Source of the DNA: Bacteroidota bacterium
GTDB lineage: Bacteria; Bacteroidota; Bacteroidia; Chitinophagales; Saprospiraceae
Assembly: GCA_016124585.1 (NCBI GenBank)
Contig: WGNL01000004.1
Coordinates: 1 to 64,000 of the forward strand
Direction of reading: 5' to 3'
Length of the DNA: 64,000 nt
Made by a program: the position numbers and the translations under genes. Shown piece after piece: positions 53,897 to 61,669 of the stretch. The notes beneath the pieces are model-generated. The model had not been told where the DNA came from and searched no databases. It saw only the letters and a program-made list of their open reading frames with translations. Within the stretch, counting starts at the first letter, position 1, and every line of letters starts with the position of its first letter.

Positions 53897-53932
53897 AAAA
53901 CGGGAGGTTGTGGTCACAGCCTCCCGTTTTTG
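53897..53932 (+). terminator. Terminator after the VWA gene
   Basis: AAAACGGGAGG (53897-53907) with CCTCCCGTTTT (53920-53930), inner GTG/CAC pairs, then T-run. Confidence 0.92.
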
Positions 53933-54010
53933 TTTCATACCAATCAAACATTTTTCAAAAAATGAGGTATGCTCCTTACCTTGTCCCGGCATTTTTTCAA
54001 AATTGAATTC

Positions 54011-55213
54011 ATGAATTTTACGACTCGCATTCAGCTTTCAACCATGATGTTCCTCAATTTCTTCATTTGGGGTGCATGGTTTGTCACGATGGGAACCTAT
54101 CTGGGAAAGGAACTCAACTCATCCGGCACCGAAATTGGCATCGCCTACGGCACGCAATCTTGGGGGGCCATTCTTGCCCCTTTCATCATTGGCCTCATTG
54201 CCGACCGTTTTTTCGCTGCGCAAAAAATACTTGGCGTGCTGCATCTTGCTGGTGCTGCGCTGATGTGGTACATTTCGAGCGCACCCGGTTTTGGGCAGTT
54301 CTTCCCAGCTTTGCTGGTTTACATGATTTGCTACATGCCTACGCTGGCTTTGGTTAATTCCATTTCATTCCGCCAAATGACCACTCCTGAGAAAGAGTTT
54401 CCCAGCATTCGGGTACTCGGGACGATTGGATGGATTGTGGCTGGTCTCATTATTGGCTGGTTATCTTGGGAGCAAACCGGTTCGCTGGAACTGACTTTCA
54501 AAATGACCTCCATCGCCTCGCTCGTACTTGGCATTTTCTCATTCACATTGCCGAATACGCCACCTCCGAAAGCTGGACAAACCGTCACATTCGGCGACAT
54601 TGTAGGGCTGGACTCACTTTCCATGTTGAAAAACAAGTCATACCTTACTTTTTTCATAGCATCCGTGGCTATTTGTATTCCGTTGGCATTTTATTATTCC
54701 TTCGCAAATCCATTCCTCAACGAATTGGGCGTGGAAGCAGCTGCCTCAAAACAAAGCCTCGGTCAAGTTTCGGAAGTGCTTTTCATGCTCATCATGCCTG
54801 TTCTTTTTGTGCGCTGGGGTGTGAAAAAAATGCTGCTTTTCGGAATGGCGGCTTGGGTGCTTCGCTACATCATGTTTGCGATGGGCAACAATGACAGCAA
54901 TTACTGGATGCTCCTGTTTGGCATTCTGCTCCACGGCATTTGCTACGACTTTTTCTTCGTAACAGGCCAGATTTACACCGATACTTTCGCCGGAGAAAAA
55001 TTCAAAAGTGCGGCGCAGGGCCTCATAACATTGGCCACTTACGGCATCGGGATGTTGATTGGGTATTCAATTTCAGGGGTTGTAGCTGACACCTTCAAAA
55101 CTGGAGAGAACACCCACGACTGGTTAAGCATTTGGATGGTTCCAGCAGCAATTGCTGGGGCAGTGCTTTTGTTTTTCGCCTTACTTTTCAGGGAAAACAA
55201 AGCAAAAAATTAA
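54011..55213 (+). CDS. Nucleoside:H+ symporter-like MFS transporter
   Basis: A 400-residue transporter with twelve helices, of the NupG/XapB-like branch of the major facilitator superfamily that imports nucleosides with protons. Family traits are the N-terminal LSTMMFLNFFIWGAWFVTMGTYL, PFIIGLIADRFFAAQK in the loop between helices 2 and 3, and FGDIVGLDSLSMLKNKSYL before helix 7. I chose the ATG at 54011 (MNFTTRIQLS). It is monocistronic between two terminators. Confidence 0.88.
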   Translation: MNFTTRIQLSTMMFLNFFIWGAWFVTMGTYLGKELNSSGTEIGIAYGTQSWGAILAPFIIGLIADRFFAAQKILGVLHLAGAALMWYISSAPGFGQFFPALLVYMICYMPTLALVNSISFRQMTTPEKEFPSIRVLGTIGWIVAGLIIGWLSWEQTGSLELTFKMTSIASLVLGIFSFTLPNTPPPKAGQTVTFGDIVGLDSLSMLKNKSYLTFFIASVAICIPLAFYYSFANPFLNELGVEAAASKQSLGQVSEVLFMLIMPVLFVRWGVKKMLLFGMAAWVLRYIMFAMGNNDSNYWMLLFGILLHGICYDFFFVTGQIYTDTFAGEKFKSAAQGLITLATYGIGMLIGYSISGVVADTFKTGENTHDWLSIWMVPAAIAGAVLLFFALLFRENKAKN

Positions 55214-55230
55214 ATCAAGCATAATCTTGA

Positions 55231-55272
55231 AGCGGTGGGTTGGCCTTTCAGTCAGCCCACCGCTTTGTTTTT
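55231..55272 (+). terminator. Terminator after the nucleoside transporter
   Basis: AGCGGTGGGT (55231-55240) with GCCCACCGCT (55255-55264, one G-U pair), then TTTGTTTTTT. Confidence 0.88.
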
Positions 55273-55288
55273 TCATAAAAATTAGTTC

Positions 55289-56467
55289 ATGGTCAAAGTC
55301 TATCTCAAACCCAAAAAAGATGAGTTCGTCCGCAGATTTCACCCTTGGATTTTCTCAGGTGCCATCCTGAAAATGGACGGGCAGCCTGCCGATGGCGACA
55401 CGGTGGAGGTGCTTGGCCCAAAGGGAGACTATCTAGCCACGGGCCATTTTTCCGCTGGGAACAGCATAGCGGTGCGCCTTTTTTCCTTCGAAAAAACGGA
55501 TGGCGGCTTGGATTTTTGGAAAAAACGCTTGGAGAAAGCCTTTACCTATCGCTCAAAAATTGGGTTGATTGGGAAACCTGAAACCACTTGTTTTCGGCTG
55601 GTACATGCCGAAGGAGATGGGCTGCCCGGTCTCATCGTTGATGTTTACGGCAAAACAGCAGTCGTGCAATGCCACTCGGTCGGGATGCACCGCCAGCGGC
55701 AATTGATAGCAGAAGCAATTCTAGAAACCGGGGCAGGAGTTGTAACTTCCGTTTTTGACAAAAGCAAAGAAACGCTCCCACCGAACTATGCAGCTACCAT
55801 GAGCAATGGCTACCTAGCTGGAAATGCTGCTGGAAACGAAGTCAATGAAAATGGCCACAAATTTTTCGTGGATTGGGAAACAGGTCAAAAAACCGGATTC
55901 TTCTTGGACCAACGGGACAATCGCCAACTGCTGGGTCGATATGTTGAAGGCAAATCGGTGCTGAACAGTTTTTGTTATTCCGGTGGCTTTTCGGTGTATG
56001 CCTTAGCCGCTAGTGCCAATTTAGTGCATTCAGTGGATGTCTCCGAAAAAGCCATTGATTGGACGAAGCGCAATCTTCTACTGAATAATTTTGACCCAAT
56101 GAAACATACATGCTATGCCGAAGACGTACTGAAATACCTTCAAGAATGCCCAGTTTACGAAGTCATGGTCGTTGACCCGCCAGCTTTTGCGAAGAATATC
56201 AGCAAGCGGCACAATGCCGTGCAGGGCTACAAGCGGTTGAATGTGGCAGCTATCAAAAAATTGGCACCGGGCGGAATACTTTTCACTTTTTCCTGCTCTC
56301 AAGTAGTGGATAGGGAGCTTTTTTACAACACAATTGTCGCTGCAGCTATCGAAGCCAGGCGTCAGGTTCGGGTCATGCATCATCTTTCACAACCTGCTGA
56401 CCATCCGGTAAGTCTTTTTCATCCAGAAGGTGCTTACTTGAAAGGCCTGGTGCTCTACGTTGAGTAG
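55289..56467 (+). CDS. rlmI: Class I rRNA m5C methyltransferase (RlmI type)
   Basis: A 392-residue methyltransferase of the RlmI/YccW family, which makes 5-methylcytidine at 23S rRNA position 1962 (E. coli numbering). An N-terminal PUA-like domain (about 1-75) precedes the SAM-binding core: NSFCYSGGFSVYAL near 230, DVSEKAIDWTKRN, and the DPPAFAK motif IV near 293, followed by CSQVVDRE. The order and length match. It is convergent with queA, separated by a terminator hairpin. Confidence 0.9.
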   Translation: MVKVYLKPKKDEFVRRFHPWIFSGAILKMDGQPADGDTVEVLGPKGDYLATGHFSAGNSIAVRLFSFEKTDGGLDFWKKRLEKAFTYRSKIGLIGKPETTCFRLVHAEGDGLPGLIVDVYGKTAVVQCHSVGMHRQRQLIAEAILETGAGVVTSVFDKSKETLPPNYAATMSNGYLAGNAAGNEVNENGHKFFVDWETGQKTGFFLDQRDNRQLLGRYVEGKSVLNSFCYSGGFSVYALAASANLVHSVDVSEKAIDWTKRNLLLNNFDPMKHTCYAEDVLKYLQECPVYEVMVVDPPAFAKNISKRHNAVQGYKRLNVAAIKKLAPGGILFTFSCSQVVDRELFYNTIVAAAIEARRQVRVMHHLSQPADHPVSLFHPEGAYLKGLVLYVE

Positions 56468-56479
56468 TTTTTACCGAAA

Positions 56480-56517
56480 AAAAGAGCGGCCTTGCCACTT
56501 CACGTGACAAGGCCGCA
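56480..56517 (-). terminator. Terminator of queA
   Basis: GCGGCCTTG (56486-56494) pairs with CAAGGCCGC (56508-56516), with inner CAC/GTG pairs. On the minus strand it is followed by a T-run (the A-run at 56477-56483). Confidence 0.85.
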
Positions 56518-56542
56518 TTGCTAATGGGAGTAAAGTTGTTAT

Positions 56543-57607
56543 TTACAGAATCAGCATGGCGTCGCCGTAGCTGAAAAAACGGTATTTTTCTTTGACCGCT
56601 TGCTCGTAGGCCTCCATCACCAATTCGTAGCCGCCAAATGCAGAAATCATGATGAGCAGGCTGGATTTTGGCAAATGGAAATTCGTAATCATGGAATTGG
56701 CGATGCTGAAATCGTAAGGTGGGTAAACGAAAAGGTTCGTCCAACCTTCCGCTGGTTTCAACAGAGATTCAGCAGAGACAGCCGTCTCAATCGTCCGCAT
56801 GGAAGTCGTTCCAACGGCGCAAATTCTCTTTCCTGCCAGTTTCCCTTTATTTACCGTTTCAGCGGCCTTGGCATCAATGCGGAAATACTCTGCATCCATC
56901 TTATGTTTGGAAAGGTCCTCCACATCAATCGTTCGGAAAGTTCCAAGACCAATGTGTAGCGTCACTTCTGCAAAATTCACACCCTTGATTTCAAGGCGTT
57001 TCATCAGCTCTTGGCTGAAGTGAAGCCCAGCAGTTGGGGCAGCCACAGCGCCAAGTTCTTTGGCGTAAACCGTTTGGTAGCGGTCACGGTCAACTTGCTC
57101 CTCTGTGCGGGTGATGTATTTTGGAAGTGGTGTGTTCCCAAGGAAATCAAGGTTTTTGCGGAACTCTTCCTCCGAGCCATCAAATAGGAAACGGATGGTG
57201 CGGCCACGGGAAGTGGTGTTGTCAACGACTTCGGCAACGAGAATTTCATTGCCTTTTTCATCCATAAAATACAGCTTGTTGCCGACCCGGATTTTACGGG
57301 CGGGGTCAACGAGCACGTCCCAAAGTCTTTGGTCAGCATTCAGTTCACGAAGGAGGAAAACTTCAATCTTGGCACCTGTCTTCTCCTTTTTGCCGTACAA
57401 CCTTGCAGCGAAAACCTTCGTGTTGTTGAAAATCATCACATCGTCTTCGTCGAAGTAGTTGAGCACATCCTTGAAAATCTTGTGTTCGATTTTGCCAGTG
57501 TCCCGGTGAAGCACCATGAGCCGAGACTCGTCACGGTTTGGGGCTGGATGTTGGGCAATCAGGTTCTTGTCAAGTTCGTAATTAAATTGCGACAGTTTAG
57601 TCCTCAT
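56543..57607 (-). CDS. queA: S-adenosylmethionine:tRNA ribosyltransferase-isomerase
   Basis: Builds the epoxycyclopentane side chain of queuosine by moving the ribosyl part of SAM onto preQ1-tRNA. The protein has 354 residues with the whole-family layout: [15 protein letters not shown] at the start, [14 protein letters not shown], then [13 protein letters not shown] and [12 protein letters not shown]. The C-terminal [19 protein letters not shown] is conserved. No other queuosine gene is near. It starts with ATG at 57607 and is monocistronic. Confidence 0.96.
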   Translation of the reverse strand: MRTKLSQFNYELDKNLIAQHPAPNRDESRLMVLHRDTGKIEHKIFKDVLNYFDEDDVMIFNNTKVFAARLYGKKEKTGAKIEVFLLRELNADQRLWDVLVDPARKIRVGNKLYFMDEKGNEILVAEVVDNTTSRGRTIRFLFDGSEEEFRKNLDFLGNTPLPKYITRTEEQVDRDRYQTVYAKELGAVAAPTAGLHFSQELMKRLEIKGVNFAEVTLHIGLGTFRTIDVEDLSKHKMDAEYFRIDAKAAETVNKGKLAGKRICAVGTTSMRTIETAVSAESLLKPAEGWTNLFVYPPYDFSIANSMITNFHLPKSSLLIMISAFGGYELVMEAYEQAVKEKYRFFSYGDAMLIL

Positions 57608-57774
57608 TGAACTTTCAGGTATTTTAATTTAAGAAAAATGGCCATTTTTAAAAAGCCCGCAAAAGTAACAATATTTGGCAATCTATCACCAAGGGCTTCA
57701 AAATGAACTTCTATTTTTTTGATGATTTTTCAAATAAGACCAAATGGCAATTATTATTTCAGAAATGAAATAAA

Positions 57775-57790
57775 TGTGATGATTGTCACC
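57775..57790 (+). promoter_or_regulatory. Crp/Fnr-family-like site upstream of the sulfur genes
   Basis: TGTGA-N6-TCACC, one base short of a perfect TGTGA-N6-TCACA palindrome, 66 bases upstream of the Fe-S/NrfD start. It suggests control by a Crp/Fnr-type (for example HcpR-like) regulator, known from sequence pattern alone. Confidence 0.4.
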
Positions 57791-57856
57791 CGCACATCCC
57801 GATTTGATCCGCAGCTTTACGGCCTCAGACTAGAATACGATTAACCAATCATTCGC

Positions 57857-59494
57857 ATGAAATACGGCTTTATCATAGACAACCGCAAATGCATCGGCTG
57901 CCACGCCTGTACCACCGCCTGCAAATCCGAGCATGATGTCCCTGTGGGCGTGTTCAGGACTTGGGTGAAACAGGTGGAAAAAGGCGAATTCCCGCATACC
58001 CGACGCCTGTTTTCGGTGATGCGCTGCAACCACTGCACCGACGCACCCTGTGTCGAGATTTGCCCAGTCGAAGCCCTGTACTTTCGCCCAGATGGCATCG
58101 TGGATTTTGATAAAAACCGCTGCATTGGCTGTAAATCCTGTATGCAAGCCTGCCCCTATGATGCGCTTTACATAGACCCAGACTCCCACACCGCTGCCAA
58201 GTGTAATTACTGTGCCCATCGGGTGGACATCGGTCTTGAACCCGCCTGTGTAAACATCTGCCCAGAACATGCCATCATCTCAGGTGACATGGACAATCCC
58301 GATTCTGAAATTTCACAACTGCTTGGCCGTGAGACGGTTACGGTGCGGAGAGAAGCAAAAGGAACTAAGCCCAATCTGTTTTACATTGACGGGGATGAGG
58401 TTTCACTGAACCCAATTGCTACCGAGCGGCCTTCCAACACACTTTGGGGTGCCCAAACCCGTGGCGTTGGCCATTTTGCGAAGAAAACAGAGAAACTGGC
58501 TTTCGATGGGGAAGACCTCATCACCGCTTTGGCAGATGGAAACGCCACCAAAGTCAGTGATGTACAAGCTGCTGGCCCACAAAAATCGGTGGATGTGCTG
58601 ATGAATGGCGGCGCTCGCCGGGTGTATGATGCGCCTAACAAAGGGCTGCTATGGGGCTGGGAAGTGAGTGGGTATGTGTTTACGAAGGCGATTTCAACTG
58701 GGGCGTTTTTGGTGCCGTTGTTAGCTATTTTCTTGCTGGATAGGTTGAAAATACAGACTGGTTTCCTTGAAACTATCGGAATGTTCTATTTTGGAATCAT
58801 AGTATCCTTGGTTTTCTTGGTAATCACTACCATTTTATTGGTGAAAGACCTCGACCAGCCCATGCGGTTTTTCTACGTCATCCTACGACCACAGTGGAAG
58901 AGTTGGCTCGTTAGAGGGGGCTATGCCTTAACCATTTTTGGTGGCTCTTTGACGCTTCTCCTGATTTCCTATATCATGGATTGGGATGTGTTGAGTTCAA
59001 TTTCATTGGTAATTGCTGCCTTGTCTGGAATCGTGACGGCTGTTTACACTGCATACTTATTTGCGCAAGCGAAAGGTCGTGATTTTTGGCAAAGTCCCGT
59101 TTTAGCGCTGCACATGTTGATTCACAGCATTATTGCAGGGGGTGCGTTCTTCGCAATCTTGGCTTTTTTCGATTTGCCTTCTGAAGGTTGGTTCAGCTAC
59201 CTGAAATGGTTGATAGCAATTGGCATCGGGACAAATTTGGTCATCATGTTCGTCGAGCTGACAACATCACACATGACCCAAGAAGCCAAGCTCACCGCAA
59301 AACTCATCACCAAAGGCCGCTACAAACAGCTTTTCTGGTGGGGCGTGGTCATCATGGGCAACCTGCTGCCGCTCATACTGATGCTCTCAGGCATGGAATA
59401 CGGCATACAAATCGGAGGCCTGCTGGCGCTCTTCGGCATTTATTTTACGGAAAAAATATGGGTGGAAGCACCCCAGCAAATACAGCTATCCTAA
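57857..59494 (+). CDS. Fe-S electron-transfer / NrfD membrane fusion (PsrB-PsrC or SoeB-SoeC type)
   Basis: A 545-residue fusion of two subunits that are usually separate. Residues 1-175 form a ferredoxin-type subunit with four cysteine groups for 4Fe-4S clusters: 12/15/18/22, 57/60/65/69, 89/92/95/99 and 116/119/131/135. A linker of about 85 residues leads to eight or nine membrane helices (about 270-535) of the NrfD/PsrC type, which exchange electrons with quinones; PMRFFYVILRPQWKSWLVRGGY is the family region. No signal peptide precedes the Fe-S part, which should face the cytoplasm. First gene of the sulfur cluster, 54 bases before the SQR gene. Confidence 0.88.
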   Translation: MKYGFIIDNRKCIGCHACTTACKSEHDVPVGVFRTWVKQVEKGEFPHTRRLFSVMRCNHCTDAPCVEICPVEALYFRPDGIVDFDKNRCIGCKSCMQACPYDALYIDPDSHTAAKCNYCAHRVDIGLEPACVNICPEHAIISGDMDNPDSEISQLLGRETVTVRREAKGTKPNLFYIDGDEVSLNPIATERPSNTLWGAQTRGVGHFAKKTEKLAFDGEDLITALADGNATKVSDVQAAGPQKSVDVLMNGGARRVYDAPNKGLLWGWEVSGYVFTKAISTGAFLVPLLAIFLLDRLKIQTGFLETIGMFYFGIIVSLVFLVITTILLVKDLDQPMRFFYVILRPQWKSWLVRGGYALTIFGGSLTLLLISYIMDWDVLSSISLVIAALSGIVTAVYTAYLFAQAKGRDFWQSPVLALHMLIHSIIAGGAFFAILAFFDLPSEGWFSYLKWLIAIGIGTNLVIMFVELTTSHMTQEAKLTAKLITKGRYKQLFWWGVVIMGNLLPLILMLSGMEYGIQIGGLLALFGIYFTEKIWVEAPQQIQLS

Positions 59495-59548
59495 CCTGAC
59501 GTACTGACCAACAACCTTGCGAATTTCAACAATCAAAAAAACTCAGTC

Positions 59549-60739
59549 ATGGCACATCATCAAGTCCTCATCATAGGCGGCGGCAACGCAGGGCTTTCCA
59601 TCGCCTCCAAACTGCTCATTCAAAACAGCTCCCTAAAAATCGGCATCATTGAACCATCCGAAAAGCATTACTACCAGCCCGCTTGGACATTGGTTGGCGG
59701 TGGTGCTTTCGATGTGAACGATACCATCAAAAATGAAAAAGATTATATCCCCAAAGGGACTACCTGGATTAAAGACGCTGTAGCCACCTTCGAGCCGGAG
59801 CAAAACCAAGTCACTTGTAAGAGTGGCGATAAGCACACCTACGATTACATGGTCGTCGTGCCTGGCATCCAGTTGGATTGGCACAAGGTGAAGGGATTGA
59901 AGGAAACCCTCGGCAAGAATGGTGTGACTTCCAACTACCTCGTAGAATACGCACCCTACACCTGGGAGTTGCTCCGAAATTTCAAAGGGGGGAACGCCAT
60001 TTTCACGAACCCAAACACCCCAATCAAATGCGGTGGTGCGCCACAAAAAATCATGTACCTCGCTGGGGATTACATCCTGAAAAATGGGTTGCAACCTAAG
60101 ACGAACATCCATTTCTACTCCGGTGGTGGTATCATCTTTGGGGTGAAAAAATACGCTGACGTACTGAATCAAGTCATCGCACGCTACAAGATTAAAACGC
60201 ATTTCAAACACAACCTCGTCGAAATCAACGGACCCAACAAGAAAGCATTCTTCGAGGATGAAAACGGAAACCGGATTGAGCAGGCATTTGATTTCATCCA
60301 CGTGACGCCACCACAGAGCGCCCCGGATTTCATCAAAAACTCCCCACTTGCCGTGCCCGGCAATGCCTTCGGTTGGGTGGACGTGGACAAATTCACAACC
60401 CAGCATAACCGCTACCCGAACATCTTTAGTTGCGGCGATGCCTCCAGTTTGCCTAATGCCAAAACAGGTGCCGCCATTCGCAAACAGGCACCTGTTTTGG
60501 TGGAGAACCTGCTCCATATAATGAAAGGTGGCAAGCTCGACGCTAAGTACACAGGCTACGGCTCCTGTCCACTCGTGACTGGCTACGGCAAGCTAGTGCT
60601 TGCTGAGTTTGACTATGACAATAATCCAATGGAAACCTTCCCATTTAATCAGGGCAAAGAACGCTGGAGCATGTGGATGCTGAAAACCAAGGTTTTGCCT
60701 TGGATGTACTGGAACCGGATTTTACAGGGCAGAGCGTAA
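59549..60739 (+). CDS. sqr: Sulfide:quinone oxidoreductase (SQOR-like type)
   Basis: A 396-residue flavoprotein that oxidises sulfide to a protein-bound sulfane and passes electrons to quinone. The N-terminal FAD loop is IIGGGNAGLSIASKL. The redox cysteines expected for the mitochondrial-like (human SQOR) group are here: Cys161 in IKCGGAPQK and Cys340 in GYGSCPLVTGYGK. The third cysteine of classical bacterial SQR is absent, as in that group. CGDASSLPNAKTGAAIRKQ is the second FAD motif. Its TAA stop lies within the GTAAC end of a REP element, so the native C-terminus may be slightly altered. It follows the Fe-S/NrfD gene. Confidence 0.88.
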   Translation: MAHHQVLIIGGGNAGLSIASKLLIQNSSLKIGIIEPSEKHYYQPAWTLVGGGAFDVNDTIKNEKDYIPKGTTWIKDAVATFEPEQNQVTCKSGDKHTYDYMVVVPGIQLDWHKVKGLKETLGKNGVTSNYLVEYAPYTWELLRNFKGGNAIFTNPNTPIKCGGAPQKIMYLAGDYILKNGLQPKTNIHFYSGGGIIFGVKKYADVLNQVIARYKIKTHFKHNLVEINGPNKKAFFEDENGNRIEQAFDFIHVTPPQSAPDFIKNSPLAVPGNAFGWVDVDKFTTQHNRYPNIFSCGDASSLPNAKTGAAIRKQAPVLVENLLHIMKGGKLDAKYTGYGSCPLVTGYGKLVLAEFDYDNNPMETFPFNQGKERWSMWMLKTKVLPWMYWNRILQGRA

Positions 60740-60825
60740 CACGGACTGCCAGTCCGTGCTTTCGCACTTCCCAAGTTGCCAGATATTTATTTTCGCAAAT
60801 GCACGGACTAACAGTCCGTGTTACG
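60736..60825. repeat. Paired REP element downstream of the SQR gene
   Basis: Hairpins CACGGACTGCCAGTCCGTG (60740-60758) and CACGGACTAACAGTCCGTG (60802-60820), bounded by GTAAC and GTTACG, with the extension CTTTCGCACTTCCCA on the inner side of the first. The left GTAAC contains the SQR stop (60737-60739) and the right TTAC contains the RAYT stop on the minus strand (60821-60823). Confidence 0.92.
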
Positions 60826-61462
60826 GGGCGTAATGCAAGAACTCGGAATGAATGAAACTAAACTGCCATTCAGACCAGTGCTGGCAAAGGCCAGGTTTGA
60901 CAGGATTGTTCAGGTTGTATTTAATCCAATGACCAAGTTCATCACGGTTCCGAATCAGGTGGTCATAAGATTCTTGCATCCAGAATTTTTCACCAACCCT
61001 GTTCAGAATGAGATTGGCCTCCGTGCTTGTATAGGTCTTAATGGATTGAAGAATCCTAAACAAAGGTTTCTGGATTTTGTAAAGGATAGCATGAACATGG
61101 TTGGCCATGACAGTGACATTGATGAGTTTATAACGCTGTGCTTCATGCCAATAAAGAAAGGAGTCAAAAACCAGCTTAGCGATTTCAGGTTGCTTTAAAT
61201 AACTTGGGCCATGGGAACAAGCATCGAGGAGGTCATCAAACTTTCCAAAGTACAATTGCTTTTCCTGGCACAAAGCCTCATGAAGCAGTTTTTCGTCCTT
61301 GATGGTTAGTGAAAGTTCCTTCTTTCGTAGTTCATGAGCAGTTTTGAGTTGGATGACAATCTCTTTTGGCAGACTGCCCGCTAGCCTAAAGCTAATGTTG
61401 AAAACACCATTTTCTGGCTGCACGTGGGGCAAGTTTCTTCGGTAGTGGGTTGGTTCGTTCAT
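60821..61462 (-). CDS. REP-associated tyrosine transposase (RAYT)
   Basis: A 213-residue single-strand DNA transposase of the Y1/IS200-like RAYT family, which binds and cuts REP sequences and is thought to spread them. The start (HYRRNLPHVQPENGVFNISF) is typical. The HUH pair is H122-V-H124 in VMANHVHAIL, the probable nucleophile is Tyr166 in FWMQESYDHLIRN, and NNPVKPGL closes the domain. It is flanked by paired REPs on both sides (60736-60825 and 61483-61569), as in other RAYT loci. It interrupts the sulfur operon on the opposite strand. Confidence 0.92.
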   Translation of the reverse strand: MNEPTHYRRNLPHVQPENGVFNISFRLAGSLPKEIVIQLKTAHELRKKELSLTIKDEKLLHEALCQEKQLYFGKFDDLLDACSHGPSYLKQPEIAKLVFDSFLYWHEAQRYKLINVTVMANHVHAILYKIQKPLFRILQSIKTYTSTEANLILNRVGEKFWMQESYDHLIRNRDELGHWIKYNLNNPVKPGLCQHWSEWQFSFIHSEFLHYAP

Positions 61463-61482
61463 AGAGCATTCGTTTTAGCCAA

Positions 61483-61569
61483 GTAACACGGTCTGCCAGA
61501 CCGTGCCTTCACATTGAAAAGTATCAGTGCATTTTAAAGTAAAAGCACGGACTAGCAGTCCGTGTTACG
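61483..61569. repeat. Paired REP element upstream of the RAYT gene
   Basis: CACGGTCTGCCAGACCGTG (61487-61505) and CACGGACTAGCAGTCCGTG (61546-61564), bounded by GTAAC and GTTACG. The first arm has the T-variant also seen at 11.8 and 20.0 kb. Confidence 0.92.
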
Positions 61570-61626
61570 TAAGGCAAACATAATTTTGGCGATTTTGCCA
61601 GTCAAATAGAAATAAATAATGGATAA

Positions 61627-61667
61627 GCTGGGAAGTGCGAAAGCACGGACTGGCAGTCCGTGATACG
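61627..61667 (-). repeat. Single REP element before the molybdoenzyme gene
   Basis: CACGGACTGGCAGTCCGTG (61644-61662), in inverted orientation with the whole GGGAAGTGCGAAAG extension (61630-61643). It ends two bases before the ATG of the next gene, where a leader and ribosome-binding region would be expected. Confidence 0.88.
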
Positions 61668-61669
61668 TT

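Noticed and set aside
59633-60517. A 294-codon minus-strand frame opposite the SQR gene
   Set aside because: It is antisense to a conserved gene and shows no domain.
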